A DNA stretch of 34,691 nucleotides from Rhodoferax sp. (GCA_020048295.1 JAIFMT010000206.1:1-34691), one strand, 5' to 3'. Shown: positions 7,475-16,399, counted from the stretch's first letter. Notes: generated from the letters alone by a model not told the origin. Numbers and translations: made by a program.

Positions 7475-9010
7475 CTACGCAGTCAGCGGCTGCGTCAGTG
7501 CCAGTTCGTCGGCACGCAGGGGTTCGATATCGCGCTGTTGTTGCGCCAGCACCGCCAGTGTGGCTTCAGAGGCATCTTGCCCCTGCGCGGCGCGTGCCAC
7601 GATGCGCTCGCGCAGCTGTTGCGGCGTGGCTTGCGGTGCCAAAATGCCAAACGCAGCGCCAGTCGCCTGGGCCAGCGCGCGAAAGCGCTCACGGTCTGCG
7701 TGGCGCAAAAAAGTCGCATCCACCACCACCGACCAGCCCGCGCGCAGCCAGTGCGCGGCCCAACTGTGCAGCGCGTCGTAGGTGCGGGTGTGCGCGTCGG
7801 CGCTGTAAATCCCGTCGTTCACGCCCGAGCCACTGGGCGCGCTGATGTCAAGACCGAACAGGCGCTTGCGCTCGACATCAGCACGCAGGCGCAAGGTGTT
7901 GGCCTGCGGATCGCGTTGCAGCAAGCGGTCGGTCAGCCAGGTCTTGCCGCAACCTGACAGGCCGTGCGTGATCAGCAGGCGCTGTGGCTGCTGCCGTGCC
8001 AGTGCCTGCGCCAGGTTGATTTCTGCCAGCACTTCGCGCTCACCGGCCTGCGCCTGGCGGGCGCGAATGGCGGCCACTTTGGCCCGCACCAGACAGCGGT
8101 ACACCGCGTAAAAGCGCAACAGCAGCGCTGCTTCAGGGTCGCCGCTGCGGCTGAGTGCCTCGTTGACAAACCAGTTGGCCAGCCCGGGCTGAGCGTGCGC
8201 CAACAGGTCAATGTAGGTGAAGGCGATATCGCTGGCCACATCCAGCCAGCGCAGGTCTTCGTTGAACTCGATGCAGTCAAACAGGCGCACCTGGCCGTCC
8301 AGCAGCACCAGGTTGGCCAAGTGCAGGTCGCCATGGCATTCGCGCACCCAGCCTGCCGCCTTGCGCGCCTGCATCAGTGCGGCCAGCGCGTGCGCTTGCG
8401 CCTCGGTCCAGGCGGCCAGTGCCTTCAGTTGCGCCTGCACCGTTGTGGCTTTTGGCGGCTGCGGCGGGTCGTTCAGCCAACGCCAAAGATCGGCAAAATT
8501 GTCGCGCGCCGGGGCCATCACCTGCGCCGGTGTGCCAAAGCGCGAGTCAGGCGAGGCGCGCGCCGCTGACTGGTGAAATGCCGCCAGCGTGGCGGCCAGG
8601 CTGGACAAATGGGCGGGCTGCAGTTCACCGCGCGCGCACACGCGGTCCAGCCGGCTGTCTTCGTCAAAGCGGTGCATTCTGACGGCGTAGTCAATCGGTT
8701 CGCCCACGCCGCTCCATTGCGGATCTTGCGGTGTGTTGAACAGGGGCAACACATCCAGATAGATGTCGGCAGCGAAGCGGCGGTTGAGCCGCAACTCGTC
8801 CAGACAGGCCTGATGGCGCAGCGCGGGCGTGCTGAAGTCCAGAAACGGCAGTTTGATCGGCTTTTTGACCTTGTACGCAAAATCACCGGCCAGCAACACC
8901 CAAGAAATATGCGTTTCAACCAGCGTGACCTGCGCCACCGTTCCCGGGTAGCGCTGCGGCTGCAGCAAGGCAATGATCAGTGGTGGCAGGGTTTGGGGCA
9001 TGAGATCCAT
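7475..9010 (-). CDS. Fusion protein: aminoglycoside-phosphotransferase-like kinase plus P-loop AAA_33 kinase domain
   Basis: 511 residues, ATG at 9010 (a second ATG at 9001 is possible). The N-terminal about 330 residues are a protein-kinase/APH-like fold: YKVKKPIKLPFLDFS (lysine of the ATP site, about 47-60), catalytic loop ECHGDLHLANLVL (224-236) and metal-binding DCIEFNEDLRWLDVASD (245-261). The C-terminal about 170 residues are a P-loop kinase-like domain with Walker A GLSGCGKT (350-357) and WSVVVDATFL for the second acidic site. This architecture is a widespread family annotated as bifunctional aminoglycoside phosphotransferase/ATP-binding protein; its natural substrate is not established and a drug-resistance role should not be assumed. 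It lies 38 nt downstream of the response regulator gene. Confidence 0.85.
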   Translation of the reverse strand: MDLMPQTLPPLIIALLQPQRYPGTVAQVTLVETHISWVLLAGDFAYKVKKPIKLPFLDFSTPALRHQACLDELRLNRRFAADIYLDVLPLFNTPQDPQWSGVGEPIDYAVRMHRFDEDSRLDRVCARGELQPAHLSSLAATLAAFHQSAARASPDSRFGTPAQVMAPARDNFADLWRWLNDPPQPPKATTVQAQLKALAAWTEAQAHALAALMQARKAAGWVRECHGDLHLANLVLLDGQVRLFDCIEFNEDLRWLDVASDIAFTYIDLLAHAQPGLANWFVNEALSRSGDPEAALLLRFYAVYRCLVRAKVAAIRARQAQAGEREVLAEINLAQALARQQPQRLLITHGLSGCGKTWLTDRLLQRDPQANTLRLRADVERKRLFGLDISAPSGSGVNDGIYSADAHTRTYDALHSWAAHWLRAGWSVVVDATFLRHADRERFRALAQATGAAFGILAPQATPQQLRERIVARAAQGQDASEATLAVLAQQQRDIEPLRADELALTQPLTA

Positions 9011-9048
9011 CTTGCCAGAGTCCGGGCGGGCTGGCCAGCCACATCAGC

Positions 9049-9465
9049 TCAATGATTGCTGTGCAATGCTTGCACGATTTTTAGGCACAAAGTTTCCAGG
9101 CATGGCGGCTTCACGATGTAGCCGCAGGCTCCCAGGGGAAGTGCGCTTTTGAGCGTCTCAGGGCTGGAGTCGGAACTCATGAAAACGACAGGAATTGCCC
9201 GGCGAACGGGATTCAGGTTTGCGCGCAATTGGCGGACAAACTCAATGCCGCCAATGGGCTTCATGTGAATATCGGTCACGATGACGCTTGGCGTAAAACT
9301 CGGCAAGAGTTTCAACGCGCTGTAGCCGTCGGCGCACACCCGAACGTCTCGAACGTGCAGGCTTTTCAGCAGGCTTTCTACAAAATCCCGCATCACGGGA
9401 TCGTCGTCAACCACCAGAATCCTGGCATTCCTGAGTTCTTGATGGACCATCTCGACAGTAGTCAT
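9049..9465 (-). CDS. Single-domain response regulator (CheY-like receiver)
   Basis: 138 residues from ATG 9465, which has an AGGTGAC about 10 nt upstream; a TTG at 9513 would add 16 residues and has poor SD spacing. The whole protein is a receiver domain: acidic pocket DDD (20-22), phospho-acceptor Asp65 in VIVTDIHMKP, switch Ser97/Ser98 in VVFMSSDS, and Lys119 in IVKPP followed by the usual cis-proline position. All residues needed for phosphorylation are present. No output domain and no histidine kinase are adjacent, so it works either as a CheY-like protein-protein switch or as a phospho-relay sink for a kinase elsewhere. Confidence 0.9.
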   Translation of the reverse strand: MTTVEMVHQELRNARILVVDDDPVMRDFVESLLKSLHVRDVRVCADGYSALKLLPSFTPSVIVTDIHMKPIGGIEFVRQLRANLNPVRRAIPVVFMSSDSSPETLKSALPLGACGYIVKPPCLETLCLKIVQALHSNH

Positions 9466-9531
9466 CCTGACAGTGTCACCTGCGCTGCATTGCGGCACAT
9501 TGATGTGGAACAACTCTTTCGGGCATAACGG

Positions 9532-9708
9532 CTAGGCCAGCCGCTCCAGGATCAGCACGCCAAAAAAACCGAAGGCACCAATCAGCGTCCATTTCAGCAG
9601 TTTCAGACCCCAGCGCTTGTAGCGGTCCTGGCCCGTGCCGATCCAGAAAATAAACGAAGCCATGGCCGCCAGCAGCAGCATCAACATGGTCCAGCGAAAC
9701 AGCAGCAT
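9532..9708 (-). CDS. Small membrane protein, 58 residues, hypothetical
   Basis: A short frame from ATG 9708 to TAG 9532 encodes 58 residues: two hydrophobic helices (about 3-23 LFRWTMLMLLLAAMASF and 37-55 LLKWTLIGAFGFFGVLIL) joined by a charged loop WIGTGQDRYKRWG. This hairpin topology, the positively charged loop, and the placement between lpxC and the response regulator, in the same direction, argue for a real gene. There is no strong Shine-Dalgarno sequence. Function unknown; I do not recognise a family. Confidence 0.65.
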   Translation of the reverse strand: MLLFRWTMLMLLLAAMASFIFWIGTGQDRYKRWGLKLLKWTLIGAFGFFGVLILERLA

Positions 9709-9747
9709 GGTGGATACCCGTCTCAGTGAATATATTTTTTTGAGAAC

Positions 9748-10671
9748 CTACCAGGCGCGCGCCAGCTTGGCAAAACCGTCCGGGGCCAGCTTTTCGTCGC
9801 CGAAAGTCACCACGTCCCAGGCGTCTGGCTGCTTGAGCAGTTCGCGTAGCAGCAGGTTGTTCAAGGCATGGCCCGAGCGAAACGCGCTGTAGCTGGCCAG
9901 CAGCGGTTTGCCGAGCAGGTACAAATCGCCCATCGCGTCGAGGATCTTGTGTTTGACAAACTCGTCGTCATAGCGCAGGCCACCGGCGTTGAGTACTTTG
10001 TAATCATCCATCACGATGGCGTTGTCGAGCCCGCCGCCCAGCGCCAGCCCGTTGGCACGCATCATTTCCACGTCTTTGGTAAAGCCAAAGGTGCGGGCGC
10101 GGGCGATGTCCTTGGAATACGAGCCACTGCTCATGTCAAACAGCACGCGCTGGCCGGTGGAGTCCACTGCGGGATGGCTGAAGTCAATCTCGAAACTGAG
10201 CCGGTAACCGTGAAACGGCTCCAGCCGCGCCCATTTCTGGTTGCTGCCCTCGCCCTGACGCACCTCCACCGGGGCCAGCAGCCGGACAAAGCGGCGCGGT
10301 GCATTCTGCAGCTCGATACCGGCGCTTTGCAGCAAAAACACAAACGATGCCGCCGAGCCATCCAGAATCGGCACTTCTTCGGCGGTGATATCCACATACA
10401 GGTTATCGACACCCAGCCCGGCACAGGCCGACATCAGGTGTTCCACGGTATGCACTTTGGCGTTGCCACTGGAGATGGTGGAAGCCATGCGGGTGTCGGT
10501 GACGGCCAGTGCTGACACCGGGATGTCCACCGGCAGCGGCAAATCGACGCGGCGAAAAACGATGCCGGTATCGGGCTGCGCTGGCCGCAAGGTGATTTCG
10601 ACCCGCTGACCACTGTGCAGGCCAACGCCCACGGCGCGCGTCAGGGTTTTAAGAGTTCTTTGTTTAAGCAC
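9748..10671 (-). CDS. lpxC: UDP-3-O-acyl-N-acetylglucosamine deacetylase
   Basis: 307 residues, normal length, starting at GTG 10671 ([21 protein letters not shown], the usual N-terminus). LpxC removes the acetyl group in the committed step of lipid A synthesis in the cytoplasm. The zinc ligands are all visible: His78 in [12 protein letters not shown], His241 and Asp245 in [11 protein letters not shown], and the general catalytic His268 in SGHALNN. Position with [26 protein letters not shown] also matches the family. In many proteobacteria lpxC ends the mur/fts division cluster after ftsZ; here ftsZ is not upstream, and a DNA glycosylase-like gene is instead. Confidence 0.97.
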   Translation of the reverse strand: MLKQRTLKTLTRAVGVGLHSGQRVEITLRPAQPDTGIVFRRVDLPLPVDIPVSALAVTDTRMASTISSGNAKVHTVEHLMSACAGLGVDNLYVDITAEEVPILDGSAASFVFLLQSAGIELQNAPRRFVRLLAPVEVRQGEGSNQKWARLEPFHGYRLSFEIDFSHPAVDSTGQRVLFDMSSGSYSKDIARARTFGFTKDVEMMRANGLALGGGLDNAIVMDDYKVLNAGGLRYDDEFVKHKILDAMGDLYLLGKPLLASYSAFRSGHALNNLLLRELLKQPDAWDVVTFGDEKLAPDGFAKLARAW

Positions 10672-10723
10672 GGGGGGATTTTACTTTTTAACCTGAATTC
10701 CCTGATCGGGTAGGTGCTGGGTG

Positions 10724-11260
10724 TCACAGCAAGCCCGCCGCTGCCACCACCTCGCGCCAGGCGGCCAGTTTGCGCTCAAAGGGCCAGCTGGCATTGGCCG
10801 GGCTGCTGGAGGGCAGGCGGTAGATCGGCAACCCCAGGCTTGCGCTGTGACGCGCGTGTCGCCAGCTCTCGCCGCCGTTGTGGGCAATGGCACGCAAGTA
10901 CGGGCAGTGGCCCCGCAGCGTCGCCAGATCGTTGACCTGTGGCGTGCGAATGGCACTGTCGAGGCTGCCTGCGCGCTCGCACGAGGCATACACATCCCAC
11001 AGTCCGAGACCTCGTTGCAGCAGCCATTTGCATCTTTTTTCATAGCTGTCAGCGCTTATTGAATAAGGGTCAGAAGGCCAAATAGCTTGCAAAATCCGCC
11101 AGAAGGCGTTTTGCGGATGGGCGTAATACTGCTGCTGCGCCAGCGAGCGCACGCTGGGAAAACTGCCCAGCACCAGCAGCCGGGTATCAGCAGACACCAG
11201 CGGCGGCAAACCCAGCAGGCGCGGTGATGACAGGCACGCTGATGTACCCTGCTGCGCCAT
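10724..11260 (-). CDS. DNA-deoxyinosine/uracil-DNA glycosylase-like protein
   Basis: 178 residues from ATG 11260; the frame is open further upstream but that part would overlap the next gene and is proline/arginine-rich, as expected for a shadow. Family signs are LLVLGSFPSVRSL (29-40, motif GSFPS), YYAHPQNAFWRIL (45-57) and GLWDVYASCERAGSLDSAIR (86-105), typical of the hypoxanthine/deoxyinosine glycosylases of the uracil-DNA glycosylase superfamily, which remove deaminated bases. The DNA segment at 11035-11085, coding residues about 59-76 (WPSDPYSISADSYEKR), is a copy of the intergenic Comamonadaceae repeat and is read through in frame. It falls between the HPQNAFW and LWDV motifs, a region likely to tolerate change. 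Confidence 0.82.
   Translation of the reverse strand: MAQQGTSACLSSPRLLGLPPLVSADTRLLVLGSFPSVRSLAQQQYYAHPQNAFWRILQAIWPSDPYSISADSYEKRCKWLLQRGLGLWDVYASCERAGSLDSAIRTPQVNDLATLRGHCPYLRAIAHNGGESWRHARHSASLGLPIYRLPSSSPANASWPFERKLAAWREVVAAAGLL
11035..11085 (+). repeat. Comamonadaceae-type dyad repeat, copy B, inside a coding region
   Basis: The sequence CATAGCTGTCAGCGCTTATT, then GAATAAGGGTCAGAAGGCC, aligns closely with copy A at 1612-1660 (shared blocks ATAGCTG.CAGCGCTT, ATAAGGG, AAGGC). It contains the dyad AGCGCTTATT-g-AATAAGGGT. Unlike copy A it lies inside the glycosylase-like gene on the opposite strand and keeps that frame open. Confidence 0.65.
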
Positions 11261-11282
11261 GACCGACTGGGTGTCTGGCGCT

Positions 11283-13445
11283 TCAGGTCGTGGCGGCGGG
11301 CGCGGTCTTTCTGGCACGGGTTTTCCTGGCGGGCAGCGCCGGGCTGGCAACCGGTGCAGGCAACCGGGCAGCGGCCTTTTGGCGGCGCGCTGGCTTGGGC
11401 GCCGGTGCTGCCCTTTGCGCGCGCGCGGCCAGTGCCAGTTCGCGCACGCGGGCAATGTCGTCTTCACTGAAGGGTCCGTTGACACCGCTGATGGCAGCCA
11501 GCTTCATGCCGTGCTTGAGGCCGAGTTTGTAGATTTCACGCACCTTTTCCCACTCGATGGCTCGGCCCACGGTGAAGTTTTCAAAGCGGCCTTCGAGTGC
11601 CAGCACGATCGTCTCGGCCAGGCAGGCGTAGGCCACGCCCTTGGGCAGGCCGATGTTTTTCATCTGGACGTGTTCGCCGGGGAGCTGGATTTCCCCCGAT
11701 TCGATCACCAGCACATCAGGTCGTTTGGCCACTTCGCTGGCCGGCAGGTCCAGCGGGCGCGCCACATCGGTGATGACGCAGCCGGGCTTGACTAGTCGGA
11801 TGTCAAGAATCTTTTTGCCTGCGCCCGAGGTGGCGGTGACGATCATGTCCATCTCGGCAATGTCCTTGTCGGCGTGCGCCGAGAGGAACAATTTGGCATC
11901 AGGGGTTTCCTGCAAGATCGACTCCTTGATGGCCAGCAGCTTGGCGGTTTCGGGCGACACCAGATACACCTCTTCGGCCACCTTGGCAATCAGCCGTGCG
12001 CACACCGAGCCAATGGCCCCGGTGGCACCCACCACCATCGCCTTGAACTGGATGCGCTGTTTGCCCTTGGGCGCGGGTAGCAAATTCAGTCGCAGCAGCG
12101 CGTCGTGCGCCGCCCACAGCGCCCCCGAGGCACTGTAGCTGTTGCCCGTGGTGATCGGCAGCGGGCTGCGCTTGGCCACCGTCACACCCGCATCGCCCAC
12201 CACCTTGGTGAACGCGCCCAGCCCCATGATCTGCGCGCCCAGCCGTTTCGCCATGTCGGCGGCATCGAGCAGGCGGCGGTAGGTGAATTCGGGGCTGTGG
12301 CGCATGATCTCCTTGGGTGTGCCGCCCACGGAAATCAACCAGCCCTCGGCCTGCACCCCGGTGGGCGACTCGATGCCGCTGATGCGCGAATAGACAAACG
12401 GCGGCGCGTAGGCCATGATCTTTTCCAGCGAATTCATCAGCACCGGCGGCGACACCTGCGACAGCAGCTCAATCGGCTTGACGGTCTTGAAATACTCCTG
12501 CGACAGCGGGTGGATGACAAAGGCAAAGCGGTTGATGCGCTTGAAGCCGTTGGGGTAGAGGATGCGCGGCTCAAGCGCAAGGTCGGTGATGATCTCCAGG
12601 TAATCGTCTTCGTGAATCTGCTGTGGCTCCCGACCGGTGGCGGCCACGATCATCGCGTCAAACAGATCCGGCCCCAGCGTGTGGCCTTGCAGCACTGGCG
12701 CGCCGTCGATCACCATGTGCACGCCCTTGTCGGCCAGCACCGCCAGGCGCTCGTCGCTCACGGTGGAGGTGATGATGGTCTTGCCAGCCAGTTCCTCCAG
12801 CCCGCACTCGTCAAGCTCATGCACCGGGGCCACGATCACCGAGGCCTTTTGCACCGCCTTGCGCAGCAAGAAGCGCGTCCATTCCTTCACCGGACCGCTT
12901 GACATGGCAGCGGGCAGCGACCAGTCACGCACGTAATGCGCGCCGCTGGCGTAGAGTTGCAGCGCCTGCAGGCTGGTCAGCAGTTTGGGGATGCCGAGCT
13001 GGCTGATCGGGTCGGCAAAGCGCAGGTTGTCGGTGTACTCGGCCATGCTCATGGCCAGCTTGTAATGGGTCAGCCCCGAGAAAAACAGCACCCGCGCGTT
13101 GTTGAAGTAATGCCCCAGCGACACCTGGGCGTGGCGCAGCGCCCACTCCTGCAGGATGTCGCCCAGCGGTCCGCCAAAAGTTACCGGCGCCCTGGTGGCG
13201 ACGTCCTTGAGCTGGGCGCTGTCCTTGTCAATGAAACGGTGTTTGCCGGCCTTGTAGTGGTCTTTGAGCAGTCCCAGACCAATGGCATCCGCGCGCTTGT
13301 CCCAGTACTTGAGCAGCTTGGTGGCTTTGGCCAGGCTGCCGTCGGTGCCCAGGCGTTTGACCTGTAGCTCGACCCCGGCCAGGGTGGTGGTGAATTCAAA
13401 ATCATGGGCGCTGGCGCCAAGGCTGATGCCGATCACTGTTTTCAT
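11283..13445 (-). CDS. Large two-part dehydrogenase-like protein; C-terminal half resembles acyl-ACP reductase (AAR)
   Basis: 720 residues from ATG 13445 (MKTVIGISLGASAHDFEF). The N-terminal about 300 residues contain GTDGSLAKA and ADAIGLGLL and may be a separate family of quinate/shikimate-dehydrogenase-like annotation. From about residue 305 (FAFVIHPLSQEYF) the protein follows cyanobacterial long-chain acyl-ACP reductase: GLGAFTKVVGDAGVTVA, TTGNSYSASGAL, the Rossmann loop VVGATGAIGS (about 471-480), and ACLAETIVLALEGRFENFTVGR, where Cys608 sits at the position of the catalytic Cys of AAR (FACFAEA block). AAR makes fatty aldehydes from acyl-ACP/CoA with NADPH. The tail (about 665-720) is Lys/Ala/Pro-rich and disordered. 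It is divergent from phnC. Actual substrate unknown. Confidence 0.7.
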   Translation of the reverse strand: MKTVIGISLGASAHDFEFTTTLAGVELQVKRLGTDGSLAKATKLLKYWDKRADAIGLGLLKDHYKAGKHRFIDKDSAQLKDVATRAPVTFGGPLGDILQEWALRHAQVSLGHYFNNARVLFFSGLTHYKLAMSMAEYTDNLRFADPISQLGIPKLLTSLQALQLYASGAHYVRDWSLPAAMSSGPVKEWTRFLLRKAVQKASVIVAPVHELDECGLEELAGKTIITSTVSDERLAVLADKGVHMVIDGAPVLQGHTLGPDLFDAMIVAATGREPQQIHEDDYLEIITDLALEPRILYPNGFKRINRFAFVIHPLSQEYFKTVKPIELLSQVSPPVLMNSLEKIMAYAPPFVYSRISGIESPTGVQAEGWLISVGGTPKEIMRHSPEFTYRRLLDAADMAKRLGAQIMGLGAFTKVVGDAGVTVAKRSPLPITTGNSYSASGALWAAHDALLRLNLLPAPKGKQRIQFKAMVVGATGAIGSVCARLIAKVAEEVYLVSPETAKLLAIKESILQETPDAKLFLSAHADKDIAEMDMIVTATSGAGKKILDIRLVKPGCVITDVARPLDLPASEVAKRPDVLVIESGEIQLPGEHVQMKNIGLPKGVAYACLAETIVLALEGRFENFTVGRAIEWEKVREIYKLGLKHGMKLAAISGVNGPFSEDDIARVRELALAARAQRAAPAPKPARRQKAAARLPAPVASPALPARKTRARKTAPAATT

Positions 13446-13629
13446 ATGGATTTGTGTGGAAGTGCGGGCGACGACAAGCGTGGTCGCAGCCAACATTGTG
13501 AGCGATGCAGCGTCCACCCGGCGCTGAGTCGGGCCTCTAAAGGTGTTGTGGTCTGGCCAATGTGCCGCGCGCGCGACACAGCTTTGTCATGTTGCCCGGC
13601 TATGGTTCGCCCCGCATCAAGGAACCAGC
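13446..13629. promoter_or_regulatory. Divergent intergenic region between the AAR-like gene and phnC
   Basis: 184 nt between two divergent starts, so it must hold promoters for both the AAR-like gene and the phnCDE operon. The phnC side ends in a good SD (AAGGAACC, five nt before ATG). An imperfect palindrome TGGTCTGGCCA at 13549-13559 loosely resembles PhnF/GntR operator half-sites, but I could not define clear -35/-10 boxes. Confidence 0.4.
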
Positions 13630-14517
13630 ATGCCTCCAGCCATTCAGATCAATGCACTCAACAAGACCTTTCACGGCGGCCGCCGCGCGCTGCAGGACAT
13701 CCATTTGTCGATCGCGCCCGGCGAGATGGTGGCGCTGATTGGTGCTTCGGGTTCGGGCAAATCGACGCTGCTACGCCACATCGCTGGCTTGATGGCGGGC
13801 GACGGCGCATCGCCCAGCCAGATCCGGATTTTTGACAAGACCGTTCAGCAGGGCGGCAAGATCGCGCGTGACATCCGCCAGACCCGCGCCGAAGTCGGCT
13901 TTGTGTTCCAGCAGTTCAACCTGGTGGGCCGCCTGCCAGTGCTGACCAATGTGCTGGTGGGCACGCTGCACCGCCTGCCACTGTGGCGCAGCCTGCTGCG
14001 CTGGTTTACCCCACACGAGCGGGCCCGTGGCATAGAGGCGTTGCGTCGCGTGGGCATTGAAGACTGCCATGGCCAGCGTGCCTCAACCCTGTCGGGCGGT
14101 CAGCAGCAGCGCGCGGCCATCGCTCGTGCCATGGTGCAGGGGGCCCGGGTGGTGCTGGCCGATGAGCCCATTGCCTCGCTCGACCCCGAATCGTCGCGCA
14201 AGGTGATGGACATCCTGGCGCGTGTCAACCGCGAAGACAACTGCACGGTGGTGGTGTCGCTGCACCAGGTCAACGTGGCCATCAAGTACTGCGCGCGCAC
14301 GGTGGCACTGCACCAGGGCCGGGTGGTTTATGACGGCGCGTCTGCCGGGCTGACCCCGGCGGTGCTGCGCGATTTGTACGGGGCTGAGGCGGACGACATC
14401 CTGTCGCTGGGCGACCACATCTCCAGCCTGCAAGACAAGGCCAAGCCGCATCCCCATCCCCATCTGGTTTGGCCAGCGCCGCTGGCGGAACTGGAAACAC
14501 TGGCACGCGCCGCCTGA
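13630..14517 (+). CDS. phnC: Phosphonate ABC importer, ATP-binding protein
   Basis: 295 residues; ATG 13630 has SD AAGGAA close upstream. It energises import of phosphonates with PhnD and PhnE. The nucleotide-binding elements are complete: Walker [10 protein letters not shown] (38-46), Q-loop QQFNLVG (94-100), signature [15 protein letters not shown] (154-168), Walker [14 protein letters not shown] (174-186), and H-loop in VVVSLHQVN. The insert [17 protein letters not shown] is typical of PhnC. It begins the transport operon, with phnD 46 nt downstream. Confidence 0.96.
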   Translation: MPPAIQINALNKTFHGGRRALQDIHLSIAPGEMVALIGASGSGKSTLLRHIAGLMAGDGASPSQIRIFDKTVQQGGKIARDIRQTRAEVGFVFQQFNLVGRLPVLTNVLVGTLHRLPLWRSLLRWFTPHERARGIEALRRVGIEDCHGQRASTLSGGQQQRAAIARAMVQGARVVLADEPIASLDPESSRKVMDILARVNREDNCTVVVSLHQVNVAIKYCARTVALHQGRVVYDGASAGLTPAVLRDLYGAEADDILSLGDHISSLQDKAKPHPHPHLVWPAPLAELETLARAA

Positions 14518-14563
14518 AACCGATTTTGTGTCTGATGTCTGCTCTTTAACCTAAGGAAACTTT

Positions 14564-15532
14564 ATGATCAAAAAACTGCTTGCAGCCCTTGCTGGCGCTG
14601 CGCTGATAGCTATCAACCCAGTAGCTGCCCAGGAGCTGAAGGAAATCAACTTCGGCATCATCTCAACCGAGTCATCGACCAACCTGAAGTCCGACTGGCA
14701 GCCGATTCTGGAAGCCATGAGCAAGAAGACCGGCATGAAGGTCAATGCCTTTTTTGCCTCGGACTACGCCGGCATCATCGAAGGCATGCGTTTCAACAAG
14801 GTGCAGGTGGCCTGGTTTGGCAACAAGTCGGCCATGGAAGCGGTGGACCGCGCCAATGGTGAAGTGTTTGCCCAGATGGCCAACGCCGATGGCACCAAAG
14901 GCTATTACTCGCACCTGATCGTGCACAAGGACAGCCCGCTTAAATCGCTTGACGACGTGCTCAAGCAGGGCAAAGACCTGTCGTTTGGCAACGGCGACCC
15001 GAATTCCACCTCCGGCTTTCTGGTGCCGAGCTATTACGTGTTTTCGCTGAACAAGGCCGACCCCAAGACCTTGTTCAAGCTCACGCGCACCGCCAACCAC
15101 GAGGCCAATGCCATGGCGGTGGCCAACAAGCAGGTCGATGTGGCCACCAACAACAGCGAAAACCTGGAAAAGGTCAAGGAGCATGCGCCCGCCAAGTTCA
15201 ATGACATCCGCGTCGTCTGGACTTCGCCGCTGATCCCTTCGGACCCGCTGGTGATGCGCAAGGACCTGACTGAGGCCAGCAAGGCCAAGATTCGCGATTT
15301 CTTCTTCACCTACGGCCAGGGCGGCCAGCCGGAAAAAGACGCGTTGATGAAACTCTCCAAGCTGTCGGGCTTTATCCCTTCGAGCAACAGCCAGCTGATT
15401 CCGATTCGCCAATTGGAACTGTTCAAGACCCGCAACAAGGTGGAGGCGGATGCCGGTATGGCTGCCACTGACAAGCAAGCCAAATTGGCTGACATCGACA
15501 AGCAACTGACCGCACTGGCCAGCGCCAAGTGA
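14564..15532 (+). CDS. phnD: Phosphonate ABC importer, periplasmic binding protein
   Basis: 322 residues; SD AAGGAAA six nt before ATG 14564. A Sec signal peptide (MIKKLLAALAGAALIAINPVAAQ) precedes the mature type-2 periplasmic binding fold. Phosphonate-binding family signs include FGIISTESSTNLKSDWQPIL, VNAFFASDYAGIIEGMRFNKVQVAWFGNKSA, FGNGDPNSTSGFLVPSYYVF (Ser/Thr-rich phosphonate-binding loop) and VWTSPLIPSDPLVMR. It captures phosphonates such as 2-aminoethylphosphonate or methylphosphonate for PhnCE. Specificity cannot be read reliably. Confidence 0.96.
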   Translation: MIKKLLAALAGAALIAINPVAAQELKEINFGIISTESSTNLKSDWQPILEAMSKKTGMKVNAFFASDYAGIIEGMRFNKVQVAWFGNKSAMEAVDRANGEVFAQMANADGTKGYYSHLIVHKDSPLKSLDDVLKQGKDLSFGNGDPNSTSGFLVPSYYVFSLNKADPKTLFKLTRTANHEANAMAVANKQVDVATNNSENLEKVKEHAPAKFNDIRVVWTSPLIPSDPLVMRKDLTEASKAKIRDFFFTYGQGGQPEKDALMKLSKLSGFIPSSNSQLIPIRQLELFKTRNKVEADAGMAATDKQAKLADIDKQLTALASAK

Positions 15533-15578
15533 TGAGCTCGGCATCGCATCTGCTGCGTGTCGGGGGTGAGGTGCCGGC

Positions 15579-16388
15579 ATGAGCGCGCCTGCCAGAGCGC
15601 CGGCGTTGCCGTCCGCAGCGGTTGCGTCGATGCCGCGCACCAGCTTGCTGAGCATGCTGGTCTGGGGTGTGCTGCTGGCGCTGTTGGCGCTTTCCTGGAA
15701 AGGCGCGGACATGCGTCCGTTCGACCTGCTGCGCGATTCCGCCAACATGGCCACCTATGCGGCGGATTTCTTTCCGCCCAATTTTGGCGATTGGCGCATC
15801 TACGTTGAAGAGATGATCGTCACCGTCGAGATTGCGCTGTGGGGCACGGCGCTGGCGGTGGTGTTTGCCGTGCCGCTGGGGCTGCTGTCCTCATCCAACA
15901 TCGCGCCGTGGTGGGTGCATCAGCCCATTCGTCGCCTGATGGACGCGGCGCGCGCCATCAACGAGATGGTGTTTGCCATGCTGTTCATCGTGGCCGTGGG
16001 ACTGGGGCCATTTGCCGGCGTGCTGGCACTGTTTGTGCACACCACCGGCATTCTGGCCAAGCTGTTTTCCGAGGCGGTGGAGTCGATCGACACGCAGCCG
16101 GTGGAGGGCATTCGCGCCACCGGGGCCAATGCGCTGGAAGAAATTGTCTATGGCGTGATTCCGCAGGTGCTGCCGCTGTGGATTTCGTATTCGCTGTACC
16201 GCTTTGAGTCCAACGTGCGCTCGGCCTCGGTGGTAGGCATGGTCGGTGCCGGCGGCATTGGCGTGATTTTGTGGGACATCATGCGCAGCTTTCAATACGC
16301 CCAGACCAGCGCGGTGATGGTCATCATCATCGTCACCGTGACGGTGATCGACCTGATCTCGGCGCACGTGCGCAAAGCGGTGATCTGA
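15579..16388 (+). CDS. phnE: Phosphonate ABC importer, permease
   Basis: 269 residues from ATG 15579 with a GGGGTGAGG SD. The protein has five to six hydrophobic helices: about 25-42 ([18 protein letters not shown]), a pair around 85-110, [35 protein letters not shown] (about 130-165), and a last one at [24 protein letters not shown]. The EAA loop that docks PhnC is visible as [32 protein letters not shown]. It completes phnCDE and ends 12 nt before the stop of the convergent DUF1045-like gene. Confidence 0.95.
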   Translation: MSAPARAPALPSAAVASMPRTSLLSMLVWGVLLALLALSWKGADMRPFDLLRDSANMATYAADFFPPNFGDWRIYVEEMIVTVEIALWGTALAVVFAVPLGLLSSSNIAPWWVHQPIRRLMDAARAINEMVFAMLFIVAVGLGPFAGVLALFVHTTGILAKLFSEAVESIDTQPVEGIRATGANALEEIVYGVIPQVLPLWISYSLYRFESNVRSASVVGMVGAGGIGVILWDIMRSFQYAQTSAVMVIIIVTVTVIDLISAHVRKAVI

Positions 16389-16399
16389 CCGGGTGTGGG

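Noticed and set aside
7475..9010. Antibiotic-resistance aminoglycoside phosphotransferase
   Set aside because: The APH-like fold is fused to a P-loop kinase domain in a widespread chromosomal family with no shown resistance activity, and there is no mobile element around it.
12105..12902. Antisense open frame inside the AAR-like gene
   Set aside because: Sense frame has conserved domains throughout; antisense translation has no recognisable fold and only reflects codon bias.
13549..13559. TGGTCTGGCCA as a PhnF operator before phnC
   Set aside because: Imperfect palindrome and not repeated upstream of phnG or phnF, so not called as a site, only mentioned in the intergenic entry.
14603..14625. 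GATAGCTATCAA inside the phnD signal peptide, similar to the start of the repeat
   Set aside because: The match is limited to about eight bases and lacks the AGCGCTT core; it encodes a normal signal peptide.
14672..15754. Long antisense open frame over phnD and the start of phnE
   Set aside because: The sense strand encodes an unmistakable phosphonate-binding protein; the antisense product is His/Gly/Val-rich low-complexity with no start context.
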